The notes beneath the pieces are model-generated. The model saw only the letters and a list, made by a program, of their open reading frames with translations, was not told the DNA's origin and searched no databases. Below, piece by piece: positions 28,555 through 38,098 of a DNA stretch of 64,000 nt. The first letter of the stretch is position 1; every line of letters starts with the position of its first letter. Made by a program: the position numbers and the translations under genes. Source of the stretch: Actinoplanes sichuanensis (GTDB lineage: Bacteria; Actinomycetota; Actinomycetes; Mycobacteriales; Micromonosporaceae); assembly GCF_033097365.1 (NCBI RefSeq), contig NZ_AP028461.1, positions 682,001 to 746,000 on the forward strand, given 5' to 3'.

Positions 28555-28629
28555 GACCCGGGGACGGCGGCGAGGATCCGCGGACGGCGGCGAGGAGCCG
28601 GGGACGGCGGCGAGGACCCGGGGGCGGCG
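28555..28629. repeat. 20-bp tandem repeats upstream of the AfsR-type gene
   Basis: Three full units of 20 bp (start 28555, 28575, 28595; GACCCGGGGACGGCGGCGAG type) and a 15-bp partial. They lie in the 156-base gap between the diguanylate cyclase stop and the AfsR-type start. The unit is not a multiple of three, in keeping with its non-coding position. Confidence 0.92.
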
Positions 28630-28674
28630 AAAAGAACCGAGGGACCGGGGGCCGGGTGGGGAAACGGCGTCGGG

Positions 28675-30144
28675 TCAGGCGGCAACCGGGGCGGCGGACG
28701 GTGTCTCGGTGGCGCGGGCGACCCGGTTCCGGCCGGCGTTCTTGGCCGCGTAGAGCGCCCGGTCGGCCGCCAGTACCAGCTCATCGGTGGTCCCGGCGGC
28801 GGGCATGCCGGCGATCCCGACCGAGACGGTCACGGTGAGCAGGCGGGACTCGTCGACCGCGATCGGCGCCGCGCCGACCCCGCGACGGATCCGTTCGGCG
28901 ATCTCCCCAGCCTGCGCGGTGGTGGTGTCCGGCAGCAGCACCGCAAATTCCTCACCGCCGTACCGGGCGACCACGTCACCGGGCCGGACCAGCTCACGCA
29001 GGCGGTGGGTCACCTCGACGAGGACCCGGTCGCCGCCGTTGTGGCCGTACGTGTCGTTGACGCTCTTGAAGTGGTCGATGTCGAGGAGCAGCACGCTGAC
29101 CGGCACGCCGTTCTTGACCGACCGTTCGCCCTGGTTGCCGAGGGCCTGTTCGAAGAACCGCCGGCTGCGCAGCCCGGTGAGCCCGTCGGTGACGGCGGCG
29201 TGCCGCTGCGCCTGCACGAGCCCGGCCATCCGCAGCATGACCAGCAGGAACAGCAGGTTGCACACGGCCGCGGCGGCGACCACGTGCTCCTCGCCGCCGG
29301 TGTAGTGCTGGATGACGATCGAGGTGGGCGCGGTGATCGCGGCGATCGCCAGGATGGCGAGCCGGCCCGGGGTGGCGTCCGGGGTGGCCGTGTTGGACGT
29401 GCTGACCATCTTGATCACGGACGGGTGCAGTACTCCGGCGGCGAGGGCGTAACCGGCGCCCATCCAGAACGCGTCGAGGAAGTTGCCGGCCTGGTAGGTG
29501 CCGGTCTGCGTCTGGTAGCCGTAGAGCGCGTCGGCGACCAGGACCAGCCCCAGATAGCCGCCGAAGAACCGGAGCGCGGCGGTGCGGGGTCCGGCGCCGA
29601 GCATCAGCCGCGCCCCGACGACGATGAGCATCAGGTCACCGACCGGGTAGGCGACCGACACCAGCGAGGTCAACTTGTCGCCGAAGTCGACAAGCGGCAC
29701 GATCAGGAACTGGAAGACCAGGTAGCCGGTGCCGATCGCGACGATCGCCGCGTCGATGATGCTGGCGCTGTCCCAGCCGGGGGTCCGGCGGCGGATGATC
29801 AGCAGCATCCCGACCGCCATCAGCGGGTAGGCGAGCAGGTAGAACAGGTCCGGCACCCCCGGGTACGGCGGCTCGCCGTGCACCAGCGCGTCGAAGTAGA
29901 ACAGGATGTCCCCGGTGACCCCGGCCGCCGCGGAACCGGCGAGCAGCAGCATGATGACCCGCATCGACGGGTGCCGCCGGGCGGTGGCCAGTGCCGCGCC
30001 GGCGAAGGTGGCGTTGGCGCTGACGTAGAGCGCCACCTGTACACCGGGCCACCGGCCGGCATGGACGAGCACGAAGTAGGCGCCGATGAGTACGGTGCCG
30101 GCGGCCAGGCACAACTGCCAGGCGGCCACACGACGGGAGGTCAT
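28675..30144 (-). CDS. Membrane-bound diguanylate cyclase (GGDEF)
   Basis: 489 residues. About nine to ten membrane helices fill residues 10-310, with no periplasmic domain of note. A C-terminal GGDEF domain follows (about 325-480): VLLLDIDHFKSVNDTYGHNGGD, then RYGGEEFAVLLP. An RxxD inhibitory-site motif (RPGD) lies five residues before GGEEF, so product feedback is likely. It makes c-di-GMP from GTP. Followed on the same strand by cell-surface glycan genes, with 13 bases between this start and the stop of the glycosyltransferase. Confidence 0.94.
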   Translation of the reverse strand: MTSRRVAAWQLCLAAGTVLIGAYFVLVHAGRWPGVQVALYVSANATFAGAALATARRHPSMRVIMLLLAGSAAAGVTGDILFYFDALVHGEPPYPGVPDLFYLLAYPLMAVGMLLIIRRRTPGWDSASIIDAAIVAIGTGYLVFQFLIVPLVDFGDKLTSLVSVAYPVGDLMLIVVGARLMLGAGPRTAALRFFGGYLGLVLVADALYGYQTQTGTYQAGNFLDAFWMGAGYALAAGVLHPSVIKMVSTSNTATPDATPGRLAILAIAAITAPTSIVIQHYTGGEEHVVAAAAVCNLLFLLVMLRMAGLVQAQRHAAVTDGLTGLRSRRFFEQALGNQGERSVKNGVPVSVLLLDIDHFKSVNDTYGHNGGDRVLVEVTHRLRELVRPGDVVARYGGEEFAVLLPDTTTAQAGEIAERIRRGVGAAPIAVDESRLLTVTVSVGIAGMPAAGTTDELVLAADRALYAAKNAGRNRVARATETPSAAPVAA

Positions 30145-30157
30145 CGCACCAGGTTGC

Positions 30158-31228
30158 TCACCCGCGGGTGCCGGCCGGCTGTGGTTCGGGTGCGATCGGG
30201 GTGCCGGTGTCGGCGGGCCGCCGGCCGAAGACGAACAGCCGCTGGACGGCGAATCCGGCGAGGAACAACGCGACCTCGGTGACGACCTTGCCGACGGCCA
30301 GCGAGCCGGTCGCGGCGGTAAGCCATTCGAGCAGTGCCACGTTGGCGGTCAGCGAGGCGACCGCGAGGGCGGCGTAGCGGGGCGCGGCCTGCCGGTGCGG
30401 GGTACGGCCGGCACCACCGAAGACGGCGGTCCGGTTGACCGTGTAGTTGAGGGTGGCGCTGATCAGCCGGGCGACGACCGCCGAGGTGACGAGCTGACCG
30501 GTCCACGAGACGAGGACGGCGAGCAGGGCGGCGTCGACGGCGAACGCGAGCAGGGACGACCCGGCGAACGCGAACAGCGGCCCGTAGATGCGTGCCGAGT
30601 CGATGATCGGCCGGAAGTGCGAGGAGCTGTTGCCGTCCAGATAGACGGTGGCGATGCCGACCTCCTCGACCGGCAGGCGTTCGCGGGCGGCGCGGAGCAG
30701 CAGTTTCAGCTCGTACTCGAATCGGTCGCCGGGCACCCGGCCGAGCCAGCCGAGCATCCGCGACGGATAGCCGCGCAGCCCGGTCTGGGTGTCGGTGACG
30801 GCGAGGCCGGTGATCATCCGGAACAGGATCCGGGTGGCGGCGTTGCCGTACCGGCTGCGGGCCGGGACCGGCCCGGTGAACCGGCGGACGCCGAGGACCA
30901 TGGCCGCCGGTGAGGTGCTGAGCCGCTCGGCGACCGCCTCGATGTCCTCGACCCGATGCTGGCCGTCGCTGTCCGCGCAGACCACGTCCGCGCCCGGCCG
31001 GCGGGCGGCGATGTGCGCGAATCCGGTCTTCAGGGCGAAACCCTTTCCCCGGTTGGTGGTCAGGGTGATCACTTCGGCGCCGGCGAGGCGGGCCTCTTCG
31101 AAAATCTGGCGGTACGGGGCACCCGAGCCGTCGTCGACGATGAGGATGCGATGGCGGCCCAGCCGTTCCACGAGACGAACCAGGCGCTGGTCGGGCTGGT
31201 AGGCCGGGATGAGCACGATCATCGTCAT
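30158..31228 (-). CDS. GT2 glycosyltransferase fused to GtrA-type membrane domain
   Basis: 356 residues. Family 2 glycosyltransferase (about 1-215): MIVLIPAYQPDQRL, IVDDGSG, TNRGKGFALKTGF and CADSDGQH (the DxD-like site). This resembles dolichyl/polyprenyl-phosphate sugar synthases. The C-terminal 130 residues hold four membrane helices of the GtrA type, used to flip or hold polyprenyl-linked sugars. ATG 31228 overlaps the upstream stop (TGATG). It probably makes a lipid-linked sugar for a surface glycan, together with the phosphodiester glycosidase upstream. Confidence 0.9.
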   Translation of the reverse strand: MTMIVLIPAYQPDQRLVRLVERLGRHRILIVDDGSGAPYRQIFEEARLAGAEVITLTTNRGKGFALKTGFAHIAARRPGADVVCADSDGQHRVEDIEAVAERLSTSPAAMVLGVRRFTGPVPARSRYGNAATRILFRMITGLAVTDTQTGLRGYPSRMLGWLGRVPGDRFEYELKLLLRAARERLPVEEVGIATVYLDGNSSSHFRPIIDSARIYGPLFAFAGSSLLAFAVDAALLAVLVSWTGQLVTSAVVARLISATLNYTVNRTAVFGGAGRTPHRQAAPRYAALAVASLTANVALLEWLTAATGSLAVGKVVTEVALFLAGFAVQRLFVFGRRPADTGTPIAPEPQPAGTRG

Positions 31229-32181
31229 CACCCGGCCACGTAGAGGATGTCGCTGGTGCCGCGCTCCTGGCCCTTGCCGAGCGGGTTGTTGACGAGCTTG
31301 TCCTGGAAGATCATCGCCGAGCTGCCGCCACCGTCCAGGTTGTACGCCACCTGTGCCCCGAGTCCGGTGAAGATCTCCGCGAACTCGGGCATGGTCACGC
31401 CCCGGCTGTATCCCTTGCTGCGCCCGTCGACGACCACGAACAGCAGGTGGTTGGTGTCGACGATGCCGATCCCGGTGCGCGGCTGCTGCCCCTGGATGGA
31501 GTGGTTGCCGAAGTTGGTGTCCACCTCGATCTGGTCGATCCCGGAGATCACCTGACCGTCCTGGACGAGCCCGGGCCCGAACGACAGCGTGTTCCACACC
31601 CCGGCCTCGATCAGCTCGTCGGCGCTGGTCGTCGTCTCGTCGTAGAGCTTCATCGACCCGTCGGCGTAGAGGGCCAGCCCCTGCCGGGCACCGGAGTCCC
31701 GGAACTTGACCCCGTTGCGGATGACGATGCCGGTGTCCCGGAACCCGTAGTAGTCGCCGTTGATGGCCAGGACCGCGTTCACCGAGGCGGCGATCTCCGA
31801 CGGGTTCGCGATGATGTTCTCACCGAACTGGTCGTCAGCGAACGCCGACTTGACGATCGTCGCGTCGGTGACCTGCACGTCGGCCACGTAGTAGGTGACC
31901 TTGTCGGTGCCCGTACCGGTCGCCACGTTCTTGATCTTGATGGTGGCGGTGTCGCTGGAGTAGCTGCTGGCGGTCGCCGTGCCGGTGCTGTCCGCCTCGG
32001 CCGCGACCACGTTCTGGGCGGCCAGCTGGGAGGCGCCGGAGACCTCGACGTGGTCGAGGACGTAGCGGTCGAGGGCCCAGGCGCTACCGCCGCCGGCGGC
32101 GGCGAGCAGGCCCAGTCCACCGGCGAGCAGGCCGCGGCGGCTGATCCGGCGGGGTTGCGGGGGTGCGGGGTTCGTCGTCAC
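31228..32181 (-). CDS. Phosphodiester glycosidase (NAGPA-domain) exported protein
   Basis: 317 residues. A Tat-like N-terminus (RRISRRGLLAGG) with a hydrophobic stretch to about 37 suggests export or a membrane anchor. NAGPA-family motifs: VLAINGDYYGF (about 140), GRSKGYSRGVTMPEFAEIF (about 250) and NLDGGGSSAM (about 280). Family members cleave sugar-1-phosphodiesters and are common in exopolysaccharide loci. It overlaps the glycosyltransferase by one base; the pair is probably one operon. Confidence 0.9.
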   Translation of the reverse strand: MTTNPAPPQPRRISRRGLLAGGLGLLAAAGGGSAWALDRYVLDHVEVSGASQLAAQNVVAAEADSTGTATASSYSSDTATIKIKNVATGTGTDKVTYYVADVQVTDATIVKSAFADDQFGENIIANPSEIAASVNAVLAINGDYYGFRDTGIVIRNGVKFRDSGARQGLALYADGSMKLYDETTTSADELIEAGVWNTLSFGPGLVQDGQVISGIDQIEVDTNFGNHSIQGQQPRTGIGIVDTNHLLFVVVDGRSKGYSRGVTMPEFAEIFTGLGAQVAYNLDGGGSSAMIFQDKLVNNPLGKGQERGTSDILYVAG

Positions 32182-32244
32182 GCATTGCAGTCAACCGGCG
32201 GATCTTGTGGACCTGCTGTGCCCGGCCCATGGGTGAATCGTGAG

Positions 32245-33138
32245 TTACAGCCGGGCCAGGTGTTCGCGAAGGATCTCCGGTGTCCGGCTGGGCAGCTCCG
32301 CCTCGATGAACAGTCGGCCGATCGCCGCCGCATACCTGTCCACCTCCTCGCGCCGCTCCAGATAGAGGCCGCTGGTGAGGTGTTCGATGTAGACGACGTC
32401 GGGCAGTTTCTCGTGTGGGAACCGCAGGATGCTGAACGCCTGCCCGGCGGCCGCGTGCCCGCCCTTGGCGAACGGCATGACCTGCAACCGGACCCGCGGC
32501 GACTCACAGATCGCCAACAGATACTCGATCTGCTCGCGGAGCACCTCGGGACCGCCGATCGGCCGGCGCAGCACCGCCTCGTCGAGGACCGCCCACAGCC
32601 GGGGCGCATCCGGCCGCTGGAGCACCTGCTTGCGGGCCATCCGGAGCTGGGCGCGCCGGGTGATCTCCTCCGGCCCGCCGTCCTCGTGGCCGAGTTTGAT
32701 CACGGCCCGCGCATACGCGTCGGTCTGTAGCAGGCCCGGCACGAACTGGATCTCGTAGGTGCGGATCAGCTCGGCCGCCTGCTCCAGGTCCAGATAGTTC
32801 TGGAACCAGGTGTCCAGCACGTCGCCGAACGCCTGCCACCAGCTCGGCGCGTTGGCCTCGCGCATCATCGCCAGCACCCGGCGGTGCTCGGCCGGGTCCT
32901 CGACGCCGTAGAGTTTCAGCAGGTCGGTGACGTCACGTTCCTTGAAGCTGACCCGGCCCAGCTCCATTCGGCTGATCTTCGACTCGCTGGCCCGGATCGT
33001 GTAGCCGGCCTGGTCGCGGGTGAGTCCCTTGGCCCGTCGCAGGGCGCGCAGATGCCCGCCGAGCTGCAGCCGGCGCACCGTCGCCCCGCTGTTGTGGCTG
33101 AGGCCGTTCTCGTCGTTGTCGGTCACTTCGTCGGGCAC
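32245..33138 (-). CDS. XRE-type HTH regulator with DUF5753 domain
   Basis: 297 residues from a GTG. Helix-turn-helix at about 27-75 (LGGHLRALRRAKGLTRDQAG, then SKISRMELGR). The DUF5753 domain (about 105-290) has WFQNYLDLEQAAELIRTYE and VPGLLQTDAYARAV, and ends SRTPEILREHLARL. These are the abundant actinomycete regulators that often sit with a small DUF397 partner; no DUF397 gene is visible here. Confidence 0.94.
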   Translation of the reverse strand: MPDEVTDNDENGLSHNSGATVRRLQLGGHLRALRRAKGLTRDQAGYTIRASESKISRMELGRVSFKERDVTDLLKLYGVEDPAEHRRVLAMMREANAPSWWQAFGDVLDTWFQNYLDLEQAAELIRTYEIQFVPGLLQTDAYARAVIKLGHEDGGPEEITRRAQLRMARKQVLQRPDAPRLWAVLDEAVLRRPIGGPEVLREQIEYLLAICESPRVRLQVMPFAKGGHAAAGQAFSILRFPHEKLPDVVYIEHLTSGLYLERREEVDRYAAAIGRLFIEAELPSRTPEILREHLARL

Positions 33139-33322
33139 TTTATCGACACCTCGGACCTCTTCGAGAGTCCTGTGTGGATCCTGGGTTGGCGATCCGCATC
33201 AGCATACTCACGACCGTGCCGGTTCCGCGCCGGAGGTCAACTCGAAGAGCGACGGTCCGGTCACAAAAGCGGCGCCCGGAACCGTTGCCGGTTCCGGGCG
33301 CCGCATCGGGGGTGAGAGGTGG

Positions 33323-35155
33323 TCAGCGGCCTCCGCGACGGCCCTGGCCGCCGCCGGCCGGGGCCTGCCCGGCGGTCACCGTGGCGACCTTCACGGCCGA
33401 GCCGAGCGAGCCGGAGGCGGCCAGACCGCCGGTGCTCGCACCGGTCGCGGTCCCTCCGGTGTGGATCGTGTACGACTCCCCGCTGGTGATCTTCGACGAC
33501 GAGAAGGTGATGTTCTGCACGGACTTGCCGGTCACGTAGGTGGCGACGACCGTACCGTCGCTGTCGGTGATCTGCACCGTGGTGCCGGCCGCGATCGCGC
33601 TGTCCAGCGTCGCCGAGATCCAGCCCTGCTCGGAGTCGGTGCTCGGGGTGACCACCATGCCGGCGCTGCCCGCGGCGAGCAGTGTGCCACCGCTGACCGT
33701 GAACGATCCGTTGACGTCGAGCGCCCCGTTGCCGTTGCCCTCCGGCCCGTTCACCACGACCGTGCCGCCGGTGATCGAGGCGACGCCGTTGGAGTCCAGC
33801 CCGTCGCCGTTCGAGTCGATGACCAGGGTGCCGCCGTTGATCGTCACCGAGAAGTCGCCGACCTCCTCACCACCACCGCCGGGACCGCCGCCACCACCGG
33901 GGAAGCCGCCGCCGCCCTGCTGACCGCCCTGGTCGGCGGTGTCGGTGCCGGTGGTGCCGCCGGCGCCGTTGATGCCGTCGTCGCTGGAGACCACGTGCAC
34001 CGTGCCGTCGTTGAGGACGAAGACCGCCGCCTCCAGGCCCTCGACCGCCGAGGTGACCTCGAGCGATCCGGCGTCGATGATCTGCTGGCCCTCCGCGTGC
34101 ACCCCGTCGTCGCCGCTGGCCACGGTCACCTTCGCGCCGTTGAAGTGCACCGCGCCGTCGGTGTGCACCGCGTCGTCGGACGAGTCGACGGTGACCGTGC
34201 CCCCTTCGAGAACCGTGATCACCCCGGACTTGAGGCCCTTGGCCGAGACGTCGTCGGACGGCTTGACCGCATGCCCGCCGCCGGCCGTGATCGCGATGGT
34301 GCCCTTGGTGACCACGATGTCGGTGGCCGCGTCCACGCCGTCGCCGGCACTGGTCACGGTGATCGTCCCGCCGGACACCGACACGAACCCGGCGTCGGTG
34401 TCCTCGTCGTTGTCGGCCTTGATGCCGTCGCCACCGGCGGTGACCGTGATCGTCCCGCCGGAGACCGCGACGTAGTCCTTGCCGCGCAGCCCGTCGTCCT
34501 CGGCCGTCACGGTGATCGTGCCGGACTCGATCAGTACGCCGTCCTTGCCGGCGATGCCGTCGTTGCCGTTGCCGGTGACGGTCAGCTTCCCGTCGCCGGT
34601 GATCGTCAGGTCGCCCGCGCTGAACAGGGCGGCGTTGACGTCCGCGTCCTCGGCGTAGGACGACGCGTCGGAGAGTGTGCTGGTGGTGCCGTCGGCGAGC
34701 GAGACGATCAGCTGATCCACCTCGGTGGCGGCGATCGCCGCGCCGGTGCTGCTGCTGATCTCGGCGCCGTCCAGGATCAGGGTGACCGTGGCGTCCGGAG
34801 CGTTCACCACGATCTGCCCGGCCAGTTCCCCGCTGACCCGGTAGGTGCCGGCCGCGGTGATGGTGACCGTGTTCCCATCGACGGTGACGCCGTCACCCGA
34901 CGCGGTGGCCGAGTCGCCGGTCAGCTCGATCGACACCGTGTCGGAGGTGGTGGCGGAGGCGGTGTGCACCGACTTGTCGGCGGCCAGGACGGTCTCGGCG
35001 CTCTGCGTGCCGTCCACCGTGGACGCGTCGACGGTGCTGGTCGCGGCCACCTCGGTGGCCGCCGTCGTGGCGTCGGAGGAGGAGCAGCCGGCCAGCATGG
35101 CGGTGGCCAGGACCAGGGAGCTGACGGCGGCGACGACCTTCTTGCGGAGTCTCAT
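33323..35155 (-). CDS. Cthe_2159-like carbohydrate-binding lipoprotein
   Basis: 610 residues. Lipoprotein signal with lipobox LAGC (Cys at about 23). The body is made of short repeats of the form GTITVTAGGDGIKA, V.SGGTITVTSAGDG and similar, typical of a right-handed beta-helix of the Cthe_2159 (DUF4353) family, which binds acidic polysaccharide. A Gly-rich stretch (GGQQGGGGFPGGGGGPGGG) lies at about 420-440 and the C-terminus is Gly/Arg-rich. It overlaps the VTC-domain gene by one base (TGATG). Confidence 0.88.
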   Translation of the reverse strand: MRLRKKVVAAVSSLVLATAMLAGCSSSDATTAATEVAATSTVDASTVDGTQSAETVLAADKSVHTASATTSDTVSIELTGDSATASGDGVTVDGNTVTITAAGTYRVSGELAGQIVVNAPDATVTLILDGAEISSSTGAAIAATEVDQLIVSLADGTTSTLSDASSYAEDADVNAALFSAGDLTITGDGKLTVTGNGNDGIAGKDGVLIESGTITVTAEDDGLRGKDYVAVSGGTITVTAGGDGIKADNDEDTDAGFVSVSGGTITVTSAGDGVDAATDIVVTKGTIAITAGGGHAVKPSDDVSAKGLKSGVITVLEGGTVTVDSSDDAVHTDGAVHFNGAKVTVASGDDGVHAEGQQIIDAGSLEVTSAVEGLEAAVFVLNDGTVHVVSSDDGINGAGGTTGTDTADQGGQQGGGGFPGGGGGPGGGGEEVGDFSVTINGGTLVIDSNGDGLDSNGVASITGGTVVVNGPEGNGNGALDVNGSFTVSGGTLLAAGSAGMVVTPSTDSEQGWISATLDSAIAAGTTVQITDSDGTVVATYVTGKSVQNITFSSSKITSGESYTIHTGGTATGASTGGLAASGSLGSAVKVATVTAGQAPAGGGQGRRGGR

Positions 35156-35934
35156 CAGATTCCCTTCGAGGTGGTGGTGAAGTGGCGGCGCAGGACGGGG
35201 CGCCAGCGGTTGGCGGGCAGGTCGGGGCGCAGGGCGGCGAGCCCGGTCGCGTACTTGGAGATGGCGGCCGGACGGTGGCCGAGCGACCAGAGCAGCCGGT
35301 CGACGTCGGAGGCGGCGCGGCCGGACTTGGTCTCGACGATCACCGACTGCGGCATCTGGACCGTCGAACCGTCCGGCAGCTGCCAGGCCAGGCCGGTGTC
35401 GATGGTGACCCGGCTGCCGGTGGACGGCACGTAGAGGGTGTTGCGGCGGTAGTAGGTGGCCATCACCGGGCGCAGCGCGAACACGTCGGGGCGGAGCCCG
35501 GCCTCGGCGAGGACGGCGGCCGCGTACGCCCGCCCCTCCGCGCCCAGGTCGGCGCCGTCTCCGGCGTACGGGATGCGCTCCTTGACGGTGACCCCACGCG
35601 AACCGCGCGTCTTCACCTCGACGAAGTTCAGGCCGCTGTCCAGATAGGTGCGGACCCGGACCTTGAAGCGCCGGCGGCGGCGGTGCGCGGCGGCCAGGAA
35701 GCTGTCCATGGCGGCCGTGTCGAAGTAGATCGACCGGTAGCCGAAGGTGCGCTGCTGATCGATCTGCAGGGCCCGCACCTCGTACGGCATCCGGTCCAGC
35801 AGGGCCGGCAGCGCGTCGGCGGGCAGCACGTACTTGCGGTCCAGTCGGGTCAGCAGGGCGGCCGCACCGACCAGCTCGTCGAGGGAGATCGGCGCGAACC
35901 GGTGGAAGAGCGGAACCTCGGTGGTGACGGTCAT
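35155..35934 (-). CDS. VTC-domain protein (polyphosphate polymerase-like)
   Basis: 259 residues. The VTC tunnel fold is recognisable: LLTRLDRKYVLP (about 28-39), FGYRSIYFDT (about 65), RRRFKVRVRTYLDSG (about 88), FVEVKTRGSRGVTVKERIPY (about 106-125) and a final IVETKSGRAASD (about 203-214). In eukaryotes this domain makes polyphosphate from ATP. In bacteria it occurs with DUF4956 and CotH/Cthe_2159 proteins, and its product there is uncertain. No membrane span. It overlaps the DUF4956 gene by 4 bases. Confidence 0.9.
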   Translation of the reverse strand: MTVTTEVPLFHRFAPISLDELVGAAALLTRLDRKYVLPADALPALLDRMPYEVRALQIDQQRTFGYRSIYFDTAAMDSFLAAAHRRRRRFKVRVRTYLDSGLNFVEVKTRGSRGVTVKERIPYAGDGADLGAEGRAYAAAVLAEAGLRPDVFALRPVMATYYRRNTLYVPSTGSRVTIDTGLAWQLPDGSTVQMPQSVIVETKSGRAASDVDRLLWSLGHRPAAISKYATGLAALRPDLPANRWRPVLRRHFTTTSKGI

Positions 35935-36533
35935 CGGGCGTTCACCCGCTCCATCCGCGGGCCCGGCCGGGTGGCGGCGTGGCTTTGGCCGGTACCGGCG
36001 ATCCAGCGGACCTCGACCAGGGTGCTGTCGTTGACCATGTCGATCTGCTTGACCGCGACGGCGGTCACCTGGCCGCCGAGTACCTGCTCCAGGTGGGCGC
36101 GCAGGGCGGTCTCGTCGCTGTGGGCGACGTCGAGCCGGATCAGCTGGTTGCGGTGCCTACGGAACAGGGCCGGGTGGTCGCCGACGAAGAGCGCGGCCAC
36201 GACCAGGGCCATCAGGCTCAGGTGCAGGATGTCCATGACGTTGCCGAGCCCGGCGATCAGGCCCAGGGCGAGAGCGGCGAAGTAGTACGCGATCTCGTGC
36301 TGGCTGATCTCGTCGGAGCGGAGCCGGATGATCGACAGGACGCCGAACAGGCCGAGCCCGAGGCCCGCCCCGACGGTCGAGGAGCCGAGGACGGTGGCGA
36401 CGGCGAGGACGCCGATGTTCACTCCGAGGAAGGCGGCGACCAGATCCCGCCGCCGGTGGCGGGGGAAATAGACACCGAACGTCAGGACGATGATCGCGAC
36501 GAGATCCGCGGCGACGGCGAGCAACGTGGTCAC
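35931..36533 (-). CDS. DUF4956 membrane protein
   Basis: 200 residues. Four to five helices within the first 120 (MTTLLAVAADLVAIIVLTFG; FLGVNIGVLAVATVL; GLGLFGVLSIIRLRSDEI; ALALGLIAGLGNV; LSLMALVVAALFVG), then a cytoplasmic ferredoxin-like tail. The IIRLRSDEI motif is characteristic of DUF4956. It is the first gene of the DUF4956-VTC-Cthe_2159 operon. GTG start with GAAGGAAG upstream. It probably forms a membrane complex with the VTC protein. Confidence 0.88.
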   Translation of the reverse strand: MTTLLAVAADLVAIIVLTFGVYFPRHRRRDLVAAFLGVNIGVLAVATVLGSSTVGAGLGLGLFGVLSIIRLRSDEISQHEIAYYFAALALGLIAGLGNVMDILHLSLMALVVAALFVGDHPALFRRHRNQLIRLDVAHSDETALRAHLEQVLGGQVTAVAVKQIDMVNDSTLVEVRWIAGTGQSHAATRPGPRMERVNAR

Positions 36534-36703
36534 TAGAGGCTTCCTTCAGGTGGTGTTCATCAGGTGTTTCCATTTCGCCGGACGACCCTGTCCGCATCCT
36601 GTGAGGTCTCTATGGCGTTGAAGTGAGTTCGCCCGGACGCTCTTAGGCAACCCTTAGAAACCGACCCCGGACGTCTTAGAAGATCCGGTCAGGGTTGGCG
36701 CTC

Positions 36704-38086
36704 ATGACCGTCACCACCGCACCCGCCGCAGTCCGGCGCCGGTTGCCCGTCACCCCCGTGTGGTGGCCGGGCGCCGGCGCGACAGCCGCCGCGCTGAGCC
36801 TTCTGATCGTCACCGTGCTCTGGGTGGGCAACGGCGGCGTCTCCGATCTGACCGGTGGCGACGCGGTCACCGCGATCGGCCGGCTGACCGGCCTGTACGC
36901 CTCCGACCTGCTGCTGCTCCAGGTGCTGCTGATGGCCCGGATCCCGCTGGTGGAACGGGCCTTCGGCCAGGACCGACTGGCCCGCTGGCACCGGTGGACC
37001 GGGTTCACCTCGTTCTGGCTGATGGTGCTGCACATCGTCACGATCACCATCGGGTACGCGGCCGGGGCGAACCCGATCACCACGCTGTGGAACCTGGTCG
37101 TCGACTACCCGGGGATGCTGCTCGCCGCGGCCGGCACGCTCGCGCTGCTGATGGTCGTGGTCACGTCGATGCGGGCGGCCCGGCGCAGGCTGCGCTACGA
37201 GTCGTGGCACCTGTTGCACCTGTACGCGTACCTGGGTGTCGGGCTGGCGCTGCCACACCAGATCTGGACCGGGGGTGACTTCACCGGCACGGCCTGGGCG
37301 CGGGCCTACTGGTGGACGCTCTATCTGGCCGCGGCGGGCGCCGTCGTCGCGTACCGCATCGGGTCGCCCTTGATCCGTAACCGCAGGCACCGCCTGACGG
37401 TGAGCCGCGTGGTCGCCGAGGGACCGGGTCTGACCTCGGTGTATCTGACCGGTGAGCGGCTCGCCGAGCTGCCCGCCCGGGCCGGTCAGTTCTTCCACTG
37501 GCGGTTCCTGGACGGGCCCGGCTGGACCCGCGCCAACCCGTTCTCGCTGTCGGCGACGCCGCACGGCGACAGCCTGCGGATCACCGTGAAGGACGCCGGT
37601 GACGGCAGCTCCCGGGTCGCGAACCTGAAACCGGGCACCCGGGTGCTGTTCGAGGGCCCCTACGGCAAACTGACCGGCGAGGCCTGGGCCGGTGAGCCGA
37701 TCGTGCTGATGGCCTGCGGCATCGGCATCACCCCGCTGCTGGCGCTGCTCGGCGAGCTGCCCTATGCCGACGGCGAGGCGACCCTGATCTACCGGGCCCG
37801 CACCGACGCCGATCTGGCCTTCCGTGGCGAGCTGGAGTGGTTCGCGGCGCAGCGCGGAGTGCGGGTGGTGCACCTGACCGGAACCCGCGCCCGCAGCACC
37901 TCCTGGCTGCCCGGCGCGCTGGCCGGCACCGACGACGCCGCGGCACTGCGGCAGATCGAACCGCGGATCGCGGCCGCCCGCGTCTACATCTGCGGCCCCG
38001 AGGAGTGGGCCGCCGCCGCGAAGGCCGCCGCGACCGGTGCCGGCGTCCGCGTGGACCGGGTCCACACCGAGCTCTTCGCCTGGTAA
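36704..38086 (+). CDS. Ferric-reductase-like membrane flavocytochrome
   Basis: 460 residues from ATG 36704 (AGGG 9 bases upstream). Six membrane helices (about 25-225) with His pairs for heme: HRWTGFTSFWLMVLHIV and SWHLLHLYAYLG...LPHQ. FAD-binding motif RANPFSLSA (about 280) and NAD(P)H site CGIGITPLLALLG (about 340). It moves electrons from NAD(P)H across the membrane. The next gene, an exported FMN-binding protein, is the likely acceptor. Divergent from the DUF4956 operon across 170 bases. Confidence 0.92.
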   Translation: MTVTTAPAAVRRRLPVTPVWWPGAGATAAALSLLIVTVLWVGNGGVSDLTGGDAVTAIGRLTGLYASDLLLLQVLLMARIPLVERAFGQDRLARWHRWTGFTSFWLMVLHIVTITIGYAAGANPITTLWNLVVDYPGMLLAAAGTLALLMVVVTSMRAARRRLRYESWHLLHLYAYLGVGLALPHQIWTGGDFTGTAWARAYWWTLYLAAAGAVVAYRIGSPLIRNRRHRLTVSRVVAEGPGLTSVYLTGERLAELPARAGQFFHWRFLDGPGWTRANPFSLSATPHGDSLRITVKDAGDGSSRVANLKPGTRVLFEGPYGKLTGEAWAGEPIVLMACGIGITPLLALLGELPYADGEATLIYRARTDADLAFRGELEWFAAQRGVRVVHLTGTRARSTSWLPGALAGTDDAAALRQIEPRIAAARVYICGPEEWAAAAKAAATGAGVRVDRVHTELFAW

Positions 38087-38098
38087 GGAGAATCTTCG

